Shown here: in pieces, positions 31,833-42,423 of the stretch | Layout of the letters: each line of letters starts with the position of its first letter | Numbering within the stretch: the first letter of the stretch is position 1 | Assembly: GCF_005860775.1 (NCBI RefSeq) | Contig: NZ_VCHQ01000001.1 | Coordinates: 124,001 to 188,000 of the forward strand | Length of the DNA: 64,000 nt | DNA from: Klebsiella indica | GTDB lineage: Bacteria > Pseudomonadota > Gammaproteobacteria > Enterobacterales > Enterobacteriaceae | Direction: 5' to 3' | Notes under the pieces: generated by a model | Databases searched by the model: none | What the model was told of the DNA's origin: nothing | Seen by the model: only the letters and a program-made list of their open reading frames with translations | Program-made: the position numbers and the translations under genes

Positions 31833-33695
31833 ATGAGTTTTGATATTGCCAAATACCCGACCCTGGCGCTGGTGGATTCCACCCAGGAGTTGCGTCTGTT
31901 GCCAAAAGATAGTCTGCCAAAACTGTGCGATGAACTACGGCGTTATCTGCTGGACAGCGTCAGCCGTTCCAGCGGGCACTTTGCCTCCGGCCTCGGTACA
32001 GTAGAGCTCACTGTGGCGCTACATTACGTCTATAACACGCCGTTTGATCGCCTGATCTGGGACGTGGGCCATCAGGCATACCCGCATAAAATTCTGACCG
32101 GCCGCCGCGACCAAATCGGCACCATCCGCCAGAAAGGCGGGCTTCATCCTTTCCCGTGGCGCGGAGAAAGCGAGTATGACGTCCTGAGCGTTGGTCACTC
32201 TTCGACCTCCATCTCCGCCGGGATTGGGATTGCGATCGCCGCGGCCAAAGAAGATAAGCAGCGCCGCGCGGTCTGCGTTATCGGCGATGGGGCAATAACC
32301 GCCGGGATGGCATTTGAAGCGATGAACCACGCGGGCGACATCAAACCCGACCTGTTGGTGGTCCTCAATGACAATGAAATGTCGATCTCCGAAAATGTCG
32401 GGGCGCTAAACAACCATCTGGCGCAACTGCTCTCCGGCAAGCTTTATTCCACGCTGCGTGAAGGCGGCAAAAAGGTCTTTTCAGGCGTACCGCCCATCAA
32501 AGAGTTGCTCAAACGCACCGAAGAACATCTCAAAGGCATGGTGGTACCGGGAACGCTGTTTGAAGAGCTGGGCTTTAACTACATTGGGCCGGTGGATGGC
32601 CACGATGTTATCGGCCTGGTTAATACGCTGAAGAATATGCGCGATCTGAAAGGACCCCAGTTCCTGCATATTATGACCAAAAAAGGCCGCGGCTATGAGC
32701 CCGCCGAAAAAGACCCGATTACCTTCCATGCGGTGCCGAAATTCGACCACACCAGCGGCGTGCTGCCCAAAAGCAGCGGCGGTCTGCCTACTTACTCAAA
32801 AATCTTCGGCGACTGGCTGTGCGAAACCGCCGCGAAAGATGACAAATTAATGGCCATCACCCCGGCGATGCGCGAAGGCTCCGGGATGGTCGAGTTCTCG
32901 AAAAAATATCCTGACCAGTATTTCGACGTCGCTATCGCCGAGCAGCATGCGGTGACTTTTGCCGCCGGGCTGGCGATTGGCGGCTACAAGCCGGTGGTGG
33001 CGATTTACTCCACCTTCCTGCAGCGCGCCTATGACCAGGTGATTCACGATGTCGCGATCCAGAAGCTGCCGGTGCTTTTCGCCATCGACCGTGCGGGGAT
33101 CGTCGGCGCCGATGGGCAGACCCATCAGGGCGCGTTTGATATCTCCTTCCTGCGCTGTATCCCGGATATGGTTATCATGACCCCGAGCGATGAGAACGAA
33201 TGTCGCCAGATGCTGTATACCGGCTATCACTACAACGATGGCCCGAGCGCCGTGCGCTACCCGCGCGGTTCAGGTACCGGCGCGGCATTTGAACCGCTGT
33301 CTTCGCTGGCTATCGGTAAAGGGGTGGTGAAACGCGAAGGTAAGAAGATCGCCATTCTTAATTTCGGCACGCTGCTGCCGCAAGCCGCAAAAGTAGCGGA
33401 AAAGCTTGATGCCACTCTGGTGGATATGCGTTTTGCCAAACCGCTGGATGACGCGCTGATCCTGCAACTGGCCGCCGAACATGAAGCGCTGGTGACCCTT
33501 GAAGAGAATGCCGTTATGGGCGGTGCGGGCAGCGGCGTGAATGAGCTGCTGATGTCCCGCCGCCGCATGGTTCCGGTGCTGAATCTTGGCCTGCCTGATT
33601 GCTTTATTCCGCAGGGAACGCAAGAAGAGGTTCATGCCGACCTCGGCCTCGATGCCGCCGGTATTGAAGCCAAAATCCACGTCTGGTTAGCATAA
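31833..33695 (+). CDS. dxs: 1-deoxy-D-xylulose-5-phosphate synthase
   Basis: Thiamine-diphosphate enzyme for the first step of the MEP isoprenoid pathway; DXP also feeds thiamine and pyridoxine synthesis. 620 residues, E. coli length. The ThDP/Mg motif [22 protein letters not shown], the active-site His in SGHFASGLG, and the catalytic Glu in [12 protein letters not shown] are present. Located with ispA, so two isoprenoid steps are co-transcribed. Confidence 0.98.
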   Translation: MSFDIAKYPTLALVDSTQELRLLPKDSLPKLCDELRRYLLDSVSRSSGHFASGLGTVELTVALHYVYNTPFDRLIWDVGHQAYPHKILTGRRDQIGTIRQKGGLHPFPWRGESEYDVLSVGHSSTSISAGIGIAIAAAKEDKQRRAVCVIGDGAITAGMAFEAMNHAGDIKPDLLVVLNDNEMSISENVGALNNHLAQLLSGKLYSTLREGGKKVFSGVPPIKELLKRTEEHLKGMVVPGTLFEELGFNYIGPVDGHDVIGLVNTLKNMRDLKGPQFLHIMTKKGRGYEPAEKDPITFHAVPKFDHTSGVLPKSSGGLPTYSKIFGDWLCETAAKDDKLMAITPAMREGSGMVEFSKKYPDQYFDVAIAEQHAVTFAAGLAIGGYKPVVAIYSTFLQRAYDQVIHDVAIQKLPVLFAIDRAGIVGADGQTHQGAFDISFLRCIPDMVIMTPSDENECRQMLYTGYHYNDGPSAVRYPRGSGTGAAFEPLSSLAIGKGVVKREGKKIAILNFGTLLPQAAKVAEKLDATLVDMRFAKPLDDALILQLAAEHEALVTLEENAVMGGAGSGVNELLMSRRRMVPVLNLGLPDCFIPQGTQEEVHADLGLDAAGIEAKIHVWLA

Positions 33696-33755
33696 TTCCC
33701 ATCACGGCTCCTGCTATGCTTAAACGATATTCTTTATTCGTAGCAGGAGCGCATT

Positions 33756-34730
33756 ATGCACTACATTCCCCTTGGCAATACCGATCTGCGCGTTTCCCGG
33801 CTGTGCCTCGGCTGTATGACGTTCGGCGAACCGGATCGCGGTAACCACGCCTGGACCTTACCGGAAGAGAGCAGCCGTCCGCTGATCAAGCATGCCCTTG
33901 AAGGCGGCATCAATTTTTTCGACACCTCGAACAACTATTCCGACGGCAGCAGCGAAGAGATCCTCGGTCGCGCGCTGCGTGAGTATGCCCGCCGCGATGC
34001 CGTTATCGTCGCCACGAAGGTTTACCATCAGGTGGGCGATCTGCCCCAGGGACTGTCACGGGGGCAAATCCTGCGATCCATTGACGACAGCCTGCGCCGT
34101 CTCAACATGGAGTATGTCGATCTGTTGCAAATCCACCGCTGGGATTACGCCACCCCGATTGAAGAGACCCTGGAAGCGCTAAACGATGTCGTTAAGGCGG
34201 GTAAAGCGCGCTATATCGGTGCCTCGTCGATGCATGCCCGGCAGTTTGCCCAGGCGCTGGCGTTGCAGGAGCAGAATAACTGGGCGCGCTTCGTCACCAT
34301 GCAGGACCACTACAATCTGATTTATCGTGAAGAGGAAAACGAGATGTTGCCGCTGTGTAGCCGTAAAGGCGTCGCGGTGATGCCGTGGAGCCCGCTGGCG
34401 CGCGGTCGCCTGACTCGCCCGTGGGGGGAAACCACCGCCCGTCTGGTATCGGATGAATTCGGTAAGTCCCTCTACAACACAACGGATGAAAACGATAAAC
34501 AAGTTGCGGCAAACCTTGCCGAAGTCGCGGAAGAACTTGACGCCGGGCGCGCTCAGGTGGCGCTGGCCTGGCTGTTAAGCAAGCCGACCGTGGCCGCGCC
34601 GATTATCGGCGCCTCAAGACAGGAACAACTGGATGAGCTGCTTCATGCGGTCGATTTAAGCCTCACGCCGGCGCAGATTGAAAAGCTGGAAGCGCCATAT
34701 AAACCGCATCCCACAGTGGGATTCAAGTAA
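33756..34730 (+). CDS. yajO: Aldo-keto reductase YajO
   Basis: NADPH-dependent reductase of the AKR superfamily; E. coli YajO is linked to ribose-5-phosphate conversion to DXP, which fits its place beside dxs. 324 residues with the (beta/alpha)8 pattern: FFDTSNNYSDGSSEEILG (catalytic Asp and Tyr), ATKV lysine strand, QIHRWD histidine, and the GASRQEQLDE cofactor end. It begins 60 bases after dxs. Confidence 0.95.
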   Translation: MHYIPLGNTDLRVSRLCLGCMTFGEPDRGNHAWTLPEESSRPLIKHALEGGINFFDTSNNYSDGSSEEILGRALREYARRDAVIVATKVYHQVGDLPQGLSRGQILRSIDDSLRRLNMEYVDLLQIHRWDYATPIEETLEALNDVVKAGKARYIGASSMHARQFAQALALQEQNNWARFVTMQDHYNLIYREEENEMLPLCSRKGVAVMPWSPLARGRLTRPWGETTARLVSDEFGKSLYNTTDENDKQVAANLAEVAEELDAGRAQVALAWLLSKPTVAAPIIGASRQEQLDELLHAVDLSLTPAQIEKLEAPYKPHPTVGFK

Positions 34731-34737
34731 ACACAAC

Positions 34738-34757
34738 ACCCGGCCTGCTGGCCGGGT
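34738..34757. terminator. Terminator between convergent yajO and pgpA
   Basis: A perfect 8-bp stem (ACCCGGCC / GGCCGGGT) with TGCT loop in the 32-base gap between the two stop codons. The T-run is weak in both directions. Confidence 0.6.
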
Positions 34758-34762
34758 TGTCG

Positions 34763-35278
34763 TCAGAACAGGCCTATCGGCCAGTGATGGCCAATTACGT
34801 ACAGGACCCCGGCGGAAATCACTCCGGCAACGATATCGTCCACCATAATGCCCATCCCGCCGTGGATATTGCGATCGAACCAGCGGATCGGCCACGGCTT
34901 CCACATATCAAAAATACGGAAAATAACAAACCCTGCGGCAACCCACTGCCAGTCCAGCGTCGGCAAAGCCATCAGGGTGATCCACATCCCGACAAACTCG
35001 TCCCAGACGATACTGCCGTGATCGTGGGTACCCATATCTTTCGCCGTACGGTGACAGATATACACGCCGATGCAGATGCTCATCATCACCACCAGCGAAT
35101 AGAGCTGCCAGGGGAGAAAAGTCATCAGATACCAGAATGGAATCGACGCCAGCGATCCCATGGTTCCAGGCACGACAGGACTTAACCCGCTGCCAAAACC
35201 GGTCGCCAGCAGATGCCAGGGATTACGCATCTTCAGGCGGCTTTTCGCGACATCTTTACTCCGCACCAAAATGGTCAT
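34763..35278 (-). CDS. pgpA: Phosphatidylglycerophosphatase A
   Basis: Membrane phosphatase making phosphatidylglycerol. 171 residues against 172 in E. coli, with the conserved [21 protein letters not shown] and [15 protein letters not shown] motifs and about four membrane segments. Its 5' end overlaps thiL by 23 bases. Last gene of the nrdR-ribD-ribE-nusB-thiL-pgpA unit. Confidence 0.97.
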   Translation of the reverse strand: MTILVRSKDVAKSRLKMRNPWHLLATGFGSGLSPVVPGTMGSLASIPFWYLMTFLPWQLYSLVVMMSICIGVYICHRTAKDMGTHDHGSIVWDEFVGMWITLMALPTLDWQWVAAGFVIFRIFDMWKPWPIRWFDRNIHGGMGIMVDDIVAGVISAGVLYVIGHHWPIGLF

Positions 35279-36233
35279 ACCCCTTAAAGTTCAGCGTGAC
35301 CGCCTTCCCCTCGCGGGTAAAGTGCAGACCTTCGTTTTCCGGCAGGATCTGCCCGATACAGGTAAAACGCGCGCCAAGATGGGCGAGAGCGACATCCAGG
35401 GCCCCGCGGTTAAGTTCAGGCACGGTAAAGCACAGCTCGTAATCTTCGCCGCCGGAAAGCGCCCAGCGGAGCGCCTGCTCCGCGTCAACCTGGCGCAGCA
35501 TCGCATCCGAGAACGGCATCATATCCAGATCAACGCGCGCGCCGCAGCTGCTGGCGTTGAGAATATGCCCCAGATCGGAAATCAGGCCGTCGGAAAGATC
35601 GATGGCGGAGCTTGCCAGATCGCGCAGCGCCTGGCCCTGCAGAATACGCGGTAGCGGGCGCAGATGGCGCGCCAGCAGATAATCGGCATCGGCCGCGTCT
35701 TCAACCTGTAGCCGCGCCTGCAAAATCGCCAGGCCCGCAGCGCTATCCCCCGGCGTCCCGGTGACATAAATCCAGTCGCCCGGCTTCGCTCCGGAGCGCT
35801 TCAACGCACGTCCCGGCGGCACGAAGCCGTGAATGCCCAGCGTCATCGACAGCGGCCCGCGAGTGGTATCGCCGCCAATCAGCTGCATATCATAATAGCT
35901 AAGCTGAACAAACAGGCTGTCGCTAAAGGCCTCCAGCCACGCTTCGTCCGCTTCCGGCAGGGTCAGAGCCAGCGTTAACCACGCCGGTTCAGCGCCCATT
36001 GCCGCAAGGTCGCTCAAATTCACCGCCAGCGCTTTATAAGCCAGGTCGGCAGGGTCGATATCAGGTAAAAAATGGTTTCCCGCCACCAGAGTGTCGGTGC
36101 TGATTGCCAGCGTTTTTTTCTCGGGGATATTCAGGAGTGCGCAGTCGTCACCAATGCCGGTTTCAACATCAAGACGGGCGCTTTTTATACGATCAAAATA
36201 ACGGGCAATCAGGGAAAATTCGCCGCATGCCAT
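35256..36233 (-). CDS. thiL: Thiamine-monophosphate kinase
   Basis: Phosphorylates thiamine phosphate to the active diphosphate. 325 residues with the PurM-like metal/ATP motifs [10 protein letters not shown] near the N-terminus, [16 protein letters not shown] and the DLSDGL segment. It overlaps pgpA and is separated from nusB by a hairpin. Confidence 0.97.
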   Translation of the reverse strand: MACGEFSLIARYFDRIKSARLDVETGIGDDCALLNIPEKKTLAISTDTLVAGNHFLPDIDPADLAYKALAVNLSDLAAMGAEPAWLTLALTLPEADEAWLEAFSDSLFVQLSYYDMQLIGGDTTRGPLSMTLGIHGFVPPGRALKRSGAKPGDWIYVTGTPGDSAAGLAILQARLQVEDAADADYLLARHLRPLPRILQGQALRDLASSAIDLSDGLISDLGHILNASSCGARVDLDMMPFSDAMLRQVDAEQALRWALSGGEDYELCFTVPELNRGALDVALAHLGARFTCIGQILPENEGLHFTREGKAVTLNFKGYDHFGAE

Positions 36234-36252
36234 ACGTTATGCCTCAGCAAAA

Positions 36253-36299
36253 GAAAAAAATAAGACCGGATTGCAGAGAGCAGAACTCTGCAAAACCGG
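36253..36299 (-). terminator. Hairpin with T-run between nusB and thiL
   Basis: Read leftward, CCGG..GCAGAG pairs with CTCTGC..CCGG (interrupted stem), followed by CTTATTTTTTT. It could attenuate thiL-pgpA expression relative to nusB. Confidence 0.6.
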
Positions 36300-36308
36300 C
36301 CCTGGCGT

Positions 36309-36728
36309 TTACTTTTTGTTGGGACGAATTACCGGGGCTGCTTTGTCCAGCACGCCGTTGACAAACTTGTGGCTATCTTCAGCGCCAAAGGTTTTTGCCA
36401 GCTCGATGGCTTCGTTAATCGCAACTTTGTACGGTACATCGCTGCGCTTTGCCAGTTCAAACAGCGCGATACGCAGCACTGCCTTTTCCACCTGACCCAG
36501 CTCGTCCAGCAGACGAGACAGGTACGGCTTCATCAGGCCGTCGAGATATGCGCTGTTAGTCGCCACTCCGGACAGCAGCTCACGGAAATACAGAATGTCC
36601 ACATCTTTCACATCCTGTTCCGCCAGGAACTGGTATTCGACATCAGCGATGTCGTTCTGGGACAACTGCCAGGAGTAAAGCGCCTGGACAGCACACTCAC
36701 GAGCGCGGCGACGAGCAGCAGGTTTCAC
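36309..36728 (-). CDS. nusB: Transcription antitermination factor NusB
   Basis: All-helical RNA-binding protein that acts with NusE (S10) on boxA in rRNA operons. 139 residues, as in E. coli, starting at GTG ([22 protein letters not shown]). Sits 19 bases after the lumazine synthase gene in the same operon. Confidence 0.97.
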   Translation of the reverse strand: MKPAARRRARECAVQALYSWQLSQNDIADVEYQFLAEQDVKDVDILYFRELLSGVATNSAYLDGLMKPYLSRLLDELGQVEKAVLRIALFELAKRSDVPYKVAINEAIELAKTFGAEDSHKFVNGVLDKAAPVIRPNKK

Positions 36729-36747
36729 GGAATTCCCCTTACAAAAA

Positions 36748-37218
36748 TCAGGCCTTAATGGCTTTCAATACGTTAATCATTTCCAGCGCGGTCAGCGCGG
36801 CTTCAGCGCCTTTGTTACCGGCTTTGGTACCAGCACGTTCGATGGCTTGTTCAATACTTTCAGTGGTCAGAACACCGAAGGCTACCGGAATGCCGCTATC
36901 CTGAGCGACGTGCGCCAGGCCATTGCTTGCTCCGCCAGCCACATATTCAAAGTGCGCAGTGCCGCCCCGAATAACGGTACCCAGCGCAATCACCGCGTCA
37001 TATTTACCGGTTTTTGCCAGCGCGCCAGCCGCCAGCGGCAGCTCATACGCGCCGGGCACCCAAACAACGGTAATGTTTTCATCTTTTACCTGACCAATGC
37101 GTTTCAGGGCGTCAATCGCACCCTCCAGCAGGCTGTCATTGATAAAGTTGTTGAAACGCGCAATGGTGATGGCGACGCGAGCGTCCGGGGTAGCAACGTT
37201 AGCTTCAATAATGTTCAT
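36748..37218 (-). CDS. ribE: 6,7-dimethyl-8-ribityllumazine synthase
   Basis: Penultimate step of riboflavin synthesis; icosahedral capsid-forming enzyme (called ribE in E. coli, ribH elsewhere). 156 residues with [15 protein letters not shown], the [12 protein letters not shown] loop, [22 protein letters not shown] holding the catalytic His, and FGVLTTE. Follows ribD by 88 bases; I see no FMN riboswitch there. Confidence 0.97.
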   Translation of the reverse strand: MNIIEANVATPDARVAITIARFNNFINDSLLEGAIDALKRIGQVKDENITVVWVPGAYELPLAAGALAKTGKYDAVIALGTVIRGGTAHFEYVAGGASNGLAHVAQDSGIPVAFGVLTTESIEQAIERAGTKAGNKGAEAALTALEMINVLKAIKA

Positions 37219-37306
37219 ACTCTTCCTTCGGGTTCATTTGGCCCCGCAAGGGGGGCGGATTCTATCACAATAATCGGCACACTGCTTTCCCTTTTGACCG
37301 GGGAAA

Positions 37307-38410
37307 TCAGGCATTCACTAAATGCAGGCAAATATCCGGGCCTACATGACGTATCTCGTTGAATTTGAAATGGGGCGCCTGGCTAAGTTTCTCAAGCCCC
37401 GGCAATACGCACAATCCCCGCGCGTCGTTGCCTAACAGTTTAGGCGCAATATAGACGATAAGCTCATCCACCACCCCGGCCTGTAACAGCGCGCCGGCGA
37501 GCGCTGGTCCGGCCTCGACCCAAATCGAGTTAATCTGCTGTTTCCCCAGCAGCATCATCAGCGAAACCAGGTCAAGATGGCCGTTATGCGCCGGCACCAG
37601 CAGGCTACGCACGTTCTCCGGCCACTGGCGTTCATCTTCGCGGGTACGGGCAAACAGCGTTTCGCCTGCCTGCTGCACAATACGATGCTGCGGCGTCACG
37701 CGATTCTGGCTGTCGATGACGATCCGTAAAGGCTGGCGCAGGTCTTCCTGCGGATACAACGCCTGGGTATCGGCATCCAGTTCCTGCCAGCGCACCGTGA
37801 GCGCCGGATCGTCCGCCAGCACCGTGGCGCCGCTGGTGAGGATGGCGTGGCTTTGCGCGCGCAGACGCTGCACGTCGCGTCGCGCCTGCGGTGACGTTAT
37901 CCACTGGCTCTCGCCGCTGGCCATCGCCGTGCGGCCATCCAGCGACGCGCCCATTTTAAGCTGGACATACGGGAATCCCGTGCGCATCCGCTTCAGAAAG
38001 CCTTTATTCAGCGCTTCGGCCTCGTTCATCATCAGCCCGTGGCTGACGTCAACGCCTTCCTGCTGCAGACGGTATAAACCGCGCCCCGCGACCTGCGGAT
38101 TCGGGTCCTGCATCGCGGCGACCACCCGGGCCACGCCCGCCACAATCAGTGCTTCGCAGCACGGCGGCGTCCGCCCGTGATGACTACAGGGTTCCAGCGT
38201 GACGTAAGCCGTCGCCCCTTTTGCTTTTTCGCCCGCCATGCGCAGCGCATGAACTTCCGCGTGCGGTTCGCCAGCGCGATAGTGAAAACCCTCGCCGACA
38301 ATCTCGCCGTCTTTGACGATCACGCAGCCGACATTCGGGTTGGGATGCGTGGTGAAGCGGCCGCGCGCAGCAAGCTTAAGCGCGCGCGCCATGTACATTT
38401 CGTCCTGCAT
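37307..38410 (-). CDS. ribD: Bifunctional riboflavin deaminase/reductase
   Basis: Deaminates then reduces the pyrimidine intermediate of riboflavin synthesis. 367 residues: N-terminal zinc deaminase (HAEVHAL and PCSHHGRTPPC, about 50-90) and C-terminal NADPH reductase (about 146-367, KMGASLDGRTAM..LGNDARGL). Starts 3 bases after the nrdR stop. Confidence 0.97.
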   Translation of the reverse strand: MQDEMYMARALKLAARGRFTTHPNPNVGCVIVKDGEIVGEGFHYRAGEPHAEVHALRMAGEKAKGATAYVTLEPCSHHGRTPPCCEALIVAGVARVVAAMQDPNPQVAGRGLYRLQQEGVDVSHGLMMNEAEALNKGFLKRMRTGFPYVQLKMGASLDGRTAMASGESQWITSPQARRDVQRLRAQSHAILTSGATVLADDPALTVRWQELDADTQALYPQEDLRQPLRIVIDSQNRVTPQHRIVQQAGETLFARTREDERQWPENVRSLLVPAHNGHLDLVSLMMLLGKQQINSIWVEAGPALAGALLQAGVVDELIVYIAPKLLGNDARGLCVLPGLEKLSQAPHFKFNEIRHVGPDICLHLVNA

Positions 38411-38413
38411 GGC

Positions 38414-38899
<486 letters not shown>

Positions 38900-39009
38900 T
38901 TACCGCGAAGTGACCCGACAACAAAGAAAGAGCTTTTGAGATAAAGGATCTATGGTGCGCTATCCGGACAGACTACCATTAATCATCCTCTGTTAACGGA
39001 ATCCCAACG

Positions 39010-39552
39010 ATGACAAGACGTTATTTAAAACTGGCCCTCATGGGCAGCCTTTTCACCCTCAGCGCCTGCGCACAGCAAAGCGAAATCCACCAGATGAACC
39101 AGAGCGTGAGTACGCTGAGCAAAGAGATGAGCCAGCTAAATCAGCAAACGATAGAAATCACGCAGCAAAACGCCCTGAATGCGAAATCAAGCAGCGGCGT
39201 TTACCTGCTGCCGGGAGCGAAAACGCCTGCCCGGCTCAAAACTCAGATTGGCACCCTGCGTATGTCGCTGCTCAACATCACTCCGGAGGGCGACAGTACC
39301 CGACTGACCCTGCGCATCCAGGGAGAATCCAACGATCCGCTACCCGCTTTTAGCGCAACGGTCGCCTTCGGGCAGATCCGCGGTACAACCGACAGCTATC
39401 AGGAAGTCAACGTACAAAATCAGCTCATTAACGCGCCAGCCAGCATTCTGGCGCCGAGCGATATCAATATTCCGCTGTGTCTGAACGGCGTCTCCCCGGA
39501 GCAACTCGGCTTTGTCCGTATCCACGATATCCAGCCCACAGAGATGCAGTAA
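39010..39552 (+). CDS. yajI: Lipoprotein YajI
   Basis: Predicted outer-membrane lipoprotein (DUF3251) of unknown function; 180 residues. Signal with lipobox LSAC (C20) followed by Ala-Gln-Gln, then a short coiled coil (about 25-60, rich in Q, S and N) and a beta-rich domain. Divergent from nrdR, followed by its own terminator. Confidence 0.93.
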   Translation: MTRRYLKLALMGSLFTLSACAQQSEIHQMNQSVSTLSKEMSQLNQQTIEITQQNALNAKSSSGVYLLPGAKTPARLKTQIGTLRMSLLNITPEGDSTRLTLRIQGESNDPLPAFSATVAFGQIRGTTDSYQEVNVQNQLINAPASILAPSDINIPLCLNGVSPEQLGFVRIHDIQPTEMQ

Positions 39553-39560
39553 CCTTGTTT

Positions 39561-39585
39561 CGCCGGCGGTCACAAACCGCCGGCG
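39561..39585 (+). terminator. Hairpin terminator after yajI
   Basis: A perfect 10-bp GC-rich stem (CGCCGGCGGT / ACCGCCGGCG) with 5-nt loop, followed by CTTTC, nine bases after the yajI stop. Confidence 0.7.
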
Positions 39586-39686
39586 CTTTCCCGCCTTACG
39601 AATCCATTCACAAATTTCCTGATAGGTTCATTAGAAATTGACAATTCTTATGAATTTTAATGGCATTTCGTCAATCAATGCATAAA

Positions 39687-39763
39687 AATGTGAACGCAAT
39701 CGATTGCTTATGTCTTCACCATATGAAAAAACACATATTTTTGTGAGCAATGATTCATATAAT
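39687..39763 (+). promoter_or_regulatory. Candidate CRP/CytR-type control region of tsx
   Basis: Two TGTGA half-sites 53 bases apart: TGTGAACGCAATCGAT (39689) and TGTGAGCAATGATTCA (39742), in an AT-rich stretch, with TATAAT at 39758. E. coli tsx is known to be controlled by CRP, CytR and DeoR. I cannot assign the start site; the second half-site lies unusually close to the TATAAT. Confidence 0.4.
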
Positions 39764-39848
39764 ATACACCACAGAAATATGAAATATTCAGAAACGCTTC
39801 GGCGATTCTTGTAACGCCTTCAGGCTTAATTTAAACAGTGGCATCAAT

Positions 39849-40703
39849 ATGAAAAAAACATTACTGGCAGCTGGCGCAACTCTGGCCCTTTCCGCATCTT
39901 TCTCCGCCAGCGCGGCAGAAAACGACAAACCGCAATATCTGTCTGACTGGTGGCATCAAAGCGTAAACGTGGTGGGGAGCTACCATACCCGTTTCGGGCC
40001 GCAGCTGCGTAACGATACCTACCTGGAATATGAGGCGTTTGCGAAGAAAGACTGGTTCGATTTCTACGGCTATATGGATGCCCCGGTATTCTTCGGCGGT
40101 AACACCAATGCGAAGGGGATCTGGAACCACGGTTCTCCCCTGTTTATGGAAATTGAGCCGCGTTTCTCTATCGACAAACTGACCGGAACAGACCTGAGCT
40201 TTGGCCCGTTCAAAGAGTGGTATTTCGCCAACAACTACATCTATGATATGGGCCGCAATAAGTCTGGTCGTCAGAGCACCTGGTATATGGGTCTGGGTAC
40301 CGATATCGACACTGGCCTGCCGATGAGCCTCTCCCTGAACGTCTATGCGAAATATCAGTGGCAGAACTACCTGGCTGATAACGAAAACGAGTGGGATGGC
40401 TATCGTTTCAAAGTGAAATACTTTGTGCCGCTGACCGACCTGTGGGGCGGTAACCTGAGCTACATCGGCTTCACTAACTTTGACTGGGGCTCCGATCTGG
40501 GCGACTCTCAGTACCGTACCAGCAACTCCATCGCCTCAAGCCACATCCTGGCGCTGAACTACGATCACTGGCACTACTCCATCGTAGCGCGTTATTTCCA
40601 TAACGGCGGACAGTGGGAAAACGACGCTCAACCGGTATGGCAATCCGAAACGGTTAAGTCTACCGGCTGGGCTGGTTACCTGGTCGTCGGTTATAACTTC
40701 TGA
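39849..40703 (+). CDS. tsx: Nucleoside-specific outer-membrane channel Tsx
   Basis: Twelve-strand beta-barrel taking up nucleosides (and, in E. coli, albicidin, phage T6 and colicin K). 284 residues: signal peptide cut after ASA (mature [16 protein letters not shown]), then the barrel ending in an aromatic residue, GYLVVGYNF. It is about ten residues shorter than E. coli Tsx; the difference lies in two surface loops (around [10 protein letters not shown] and the [12 protein letters not shown] segment), the parts usually read by phages and colicins. Confidence 0.97.
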   Translation: MKKTLLAAGATLALSASFSASAAENDKPQYLSDWWHQSVNVVGSYHTRFGPQLRNDTYLEYEAFAKKDWFDFYGYMDAPVFFGGNTNAKGIWNHGSPLFMEIEPRFSIDKLTGTDLSFGPFKEWYFANNYIYDMGRNKSGRQSTWYMGLGTDIDTGLPMSLSLNVYAKYQWQNYLADNENEWDGYRFKVKYFVPLTDLWGGNLSYIGFTNFDWGSDLGDSQYRTSNSIASSHILALNYDHWHYSIVARYFHNGGQWENDAQPVWQSETVKSTGWAGYLVVGYNF

Positions 40704-40717
40704 TCAATTCTGATTTT

Positions 40718-40737
40718 CCCCGGCATAAATGCCGGGG
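40718..40737. terminator. Hairpin between convergent tsx and yddA-like gene
   Basis: A perfect 8-bp stem (CCCCGGCA / TGCCGGGG) with a 4-nt loop in the 43-base gap between the stops. No proper T-run, so function is presumed from position. Confidence 0.5.
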
Positions 40738-40746
40738 ATAGCAAAC

Positions 40747-42423
40747 TCAGCACAGTGATGATGGTGTGAAACGTTCAAGATCGATTTGTCGAGAAAAGTG
40801 ATGGTTAATTTCACTCTGATGCGACACCGCAATCACCGTACAGCCTGGCAATCGGGTCTTAATCAACGTTAACATCTCCTGAGCAGATGGCGCATCAAGG
40901 CTGCTGGTCGCTTCATCTAACCAAAGCACGTTTGGACCAATGCGCAACGCACGAGCGAACGCCAGCCGCTGTTTCTGCCCCGCCGAAAGAATTTGTTCCC
41001 AGTTCAGGGGGTGATCAAGGTCGCCCACCCATTCATTTAACCCAACACTCTGCAGCAACTCAATTACACGTTCGCTGTCGGCATCCGGCTGTCCGGGATA
41101 ACAGACTATCTCACGCAGCGTACCGTAACCAACGTAGCTTTTTTGCGGCAACAACAGACTTTTGCCGCGCTGGCGCTGCCAGCGTCCATCGAACCAGGGC
41201 CAGACTCCCGTCAGCGTACGTAGTAGCGTCGATTTCCCTAACCCACTGCGCCCGGAAAGTTTACTCCAGCTACCCGCCGGAAACTGGAAATTCAGTCCTG
41301 ACAGCAGAGGCATACCCTGGGGTGTCGATAAGACAAGATTATCCACCGCAGTGGTATCAGCGTCAGGAGTGTCGTGATGGTTATTCTGACACTCGGCGAT
41401 CGCCTGGCGAAACTGCGTCAGACGCTCAATACTCGCAGAAAGTTCAACCAGTGCGATATACACGCGAATAAACCAACTCAGCGCGCCATGAACCTGGCCA
41501 AACGCGGAGCGCACCTGCATCAGGCCGCCAAGCGTAATGGTTTTTGCCATAAACAGCGGCAAGGCGGCAAATACCGGGATGATAAGGCTGACGCGAGTAT
41601 AACCCGTGGTAAAAAAGCCGAGGTTACGCTCACTATTCATCAACGCGCGCCAGTTGTTCGCAATAGCCCGGAAAGCGCGCTGAAGATGCTGCATTTCCCA
41701 GTTTTCTCCCTGATAGAGGGCGATCTGCTCGGCGTTATCATGTTTACGCAGCAGGGCGGCACGAAAATCTGCTTCTGCCCGCTGCTTTTGGTAGTTAAGA
41801 CCGTGCAGTTTTTTGCCGATCAGGTGGGTAACAAGGCTACCTACAAGAGTGTAAATCACCGCAACCCATACCAGATAACCTTTGATCACCCATTCCTCAC
41901 CAAACAGCGTAAATGTCTGGGCGCCGGAAAGTTGCCACAAGATCCAGACAAAAGAACCCAACTGCGCGCTGGTGATAATAAACGACACTGACAGACTGAT
42001 CGTTTTATCGACAAAATAATTAACATCTTCCGCGATACGCTGATCGGGGTTATCAACACGCCCGGAAAGCGCCATACGATAAAATGCCTGCTTAGCCAGC
42101 CAGCTTTCCACCAGTTCTGCGGTCAGAGATTGTCGCCAACGAATAATCAGCAAACGGGTAAACCAATCCTGATACACAAAGACCCCGATATAGATCAGGA
42201 TAAAAATGCAGTATTGCTTAACCAGATCATAGAGCAGCGTGCCATTGAACTCGCCCAGCGCATCATAGAACGATTTACTCCAGTTATTAATCAGCACGTT
42301 CAACCAGACGATTGAGCCACCCAAGCCAATAATCAGCGCCAGCAGTCCCCAGGATTTCCAGCTCTGTTTGCTCCCCCAGAATGTACGGCTCAGTTGCCAG
42401 ACAGCTGCCAGTTTCTTCTTCAT
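40747..42423 (-). CDS. yddA: YddA/FusD-like ABC transporter (fused permease-ATPase)
   Basis: Inner-membrane half-transporter of 558 residues. The N-terminal part is of the SbmA/BacA-like membrane type (about six helices up to about 330), then an ATPase domain with Walker A GRSGLGKST (391-399), signature LSAGQ (479-483) and Walker B VLWLDEAT (499-506). E. coli YddA is 561 residues and is encoded beside yddB and pqqL. In Pectobacterium the equivalent FusD belongs to the ferredoxin uptake operon and is thought to handle peptides left after cleavage. Its start overlaps the pqqL stop (ATGA), so it is the last gene of the operon. Confidence 0.88.
   Translation of the reverse strand: MKKKLAAVWQLSRTFWGSKQSWKSWGLLALIIGLGGSIVWLNVLINNWSKSFYDALGEFNGTLLYDLVKQYCIFILIYIGVFVYQDWFTRLLIIRWRQSLTAELVESWLAKQAFYRMALSGRVDNPDQRIAEDVNYFVDKTISLSVSFIITSAQLGSFVWILWQLSGAQTFTLFGEEWVIKGYLVWVAVIYTLVGSLVTHLIGKKLHGLNYQKQRAEADFRAALLRKHDNAEQIALYQGENWEMQHLQRAFRAIANNWRALMNSERNLGFFTTGYTRVSLIIPVFAALPLFMAKTITLGGLMQVRSAFGQVHGALSWFIRVYIALVELSASIERLTQFRQAIAECQNNHHDTPDADTTAVDNLVLSTPQGMPLLSGLNFQFPAGSWSKLSGRSGLGKSTLLRTLTGVWPWFDGRWQRQRGKSLLLPQKSYVGYGTLREIVCYPGQPDADSERVIELLQSVGLNEWVGDLDHPLNWEQILSAGQKQRLAFARALRIGPNVLWLDEATSSLDAPSAQEMLTLIKTRLPGCTVIAVSHQSEINHHFSRQIDLERFTPSSLC

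Noticed and set aside
31833-33695. Antisense frames within dxs and other core genes as small genes
   Set aside because: All lie opposite intact conserved genes, with no start signals or recognisable products.
37219-37306. FMN riboswitch between ribD and ribE
   Set aside because: Only 88 bases, without the conserved RFN element segments.
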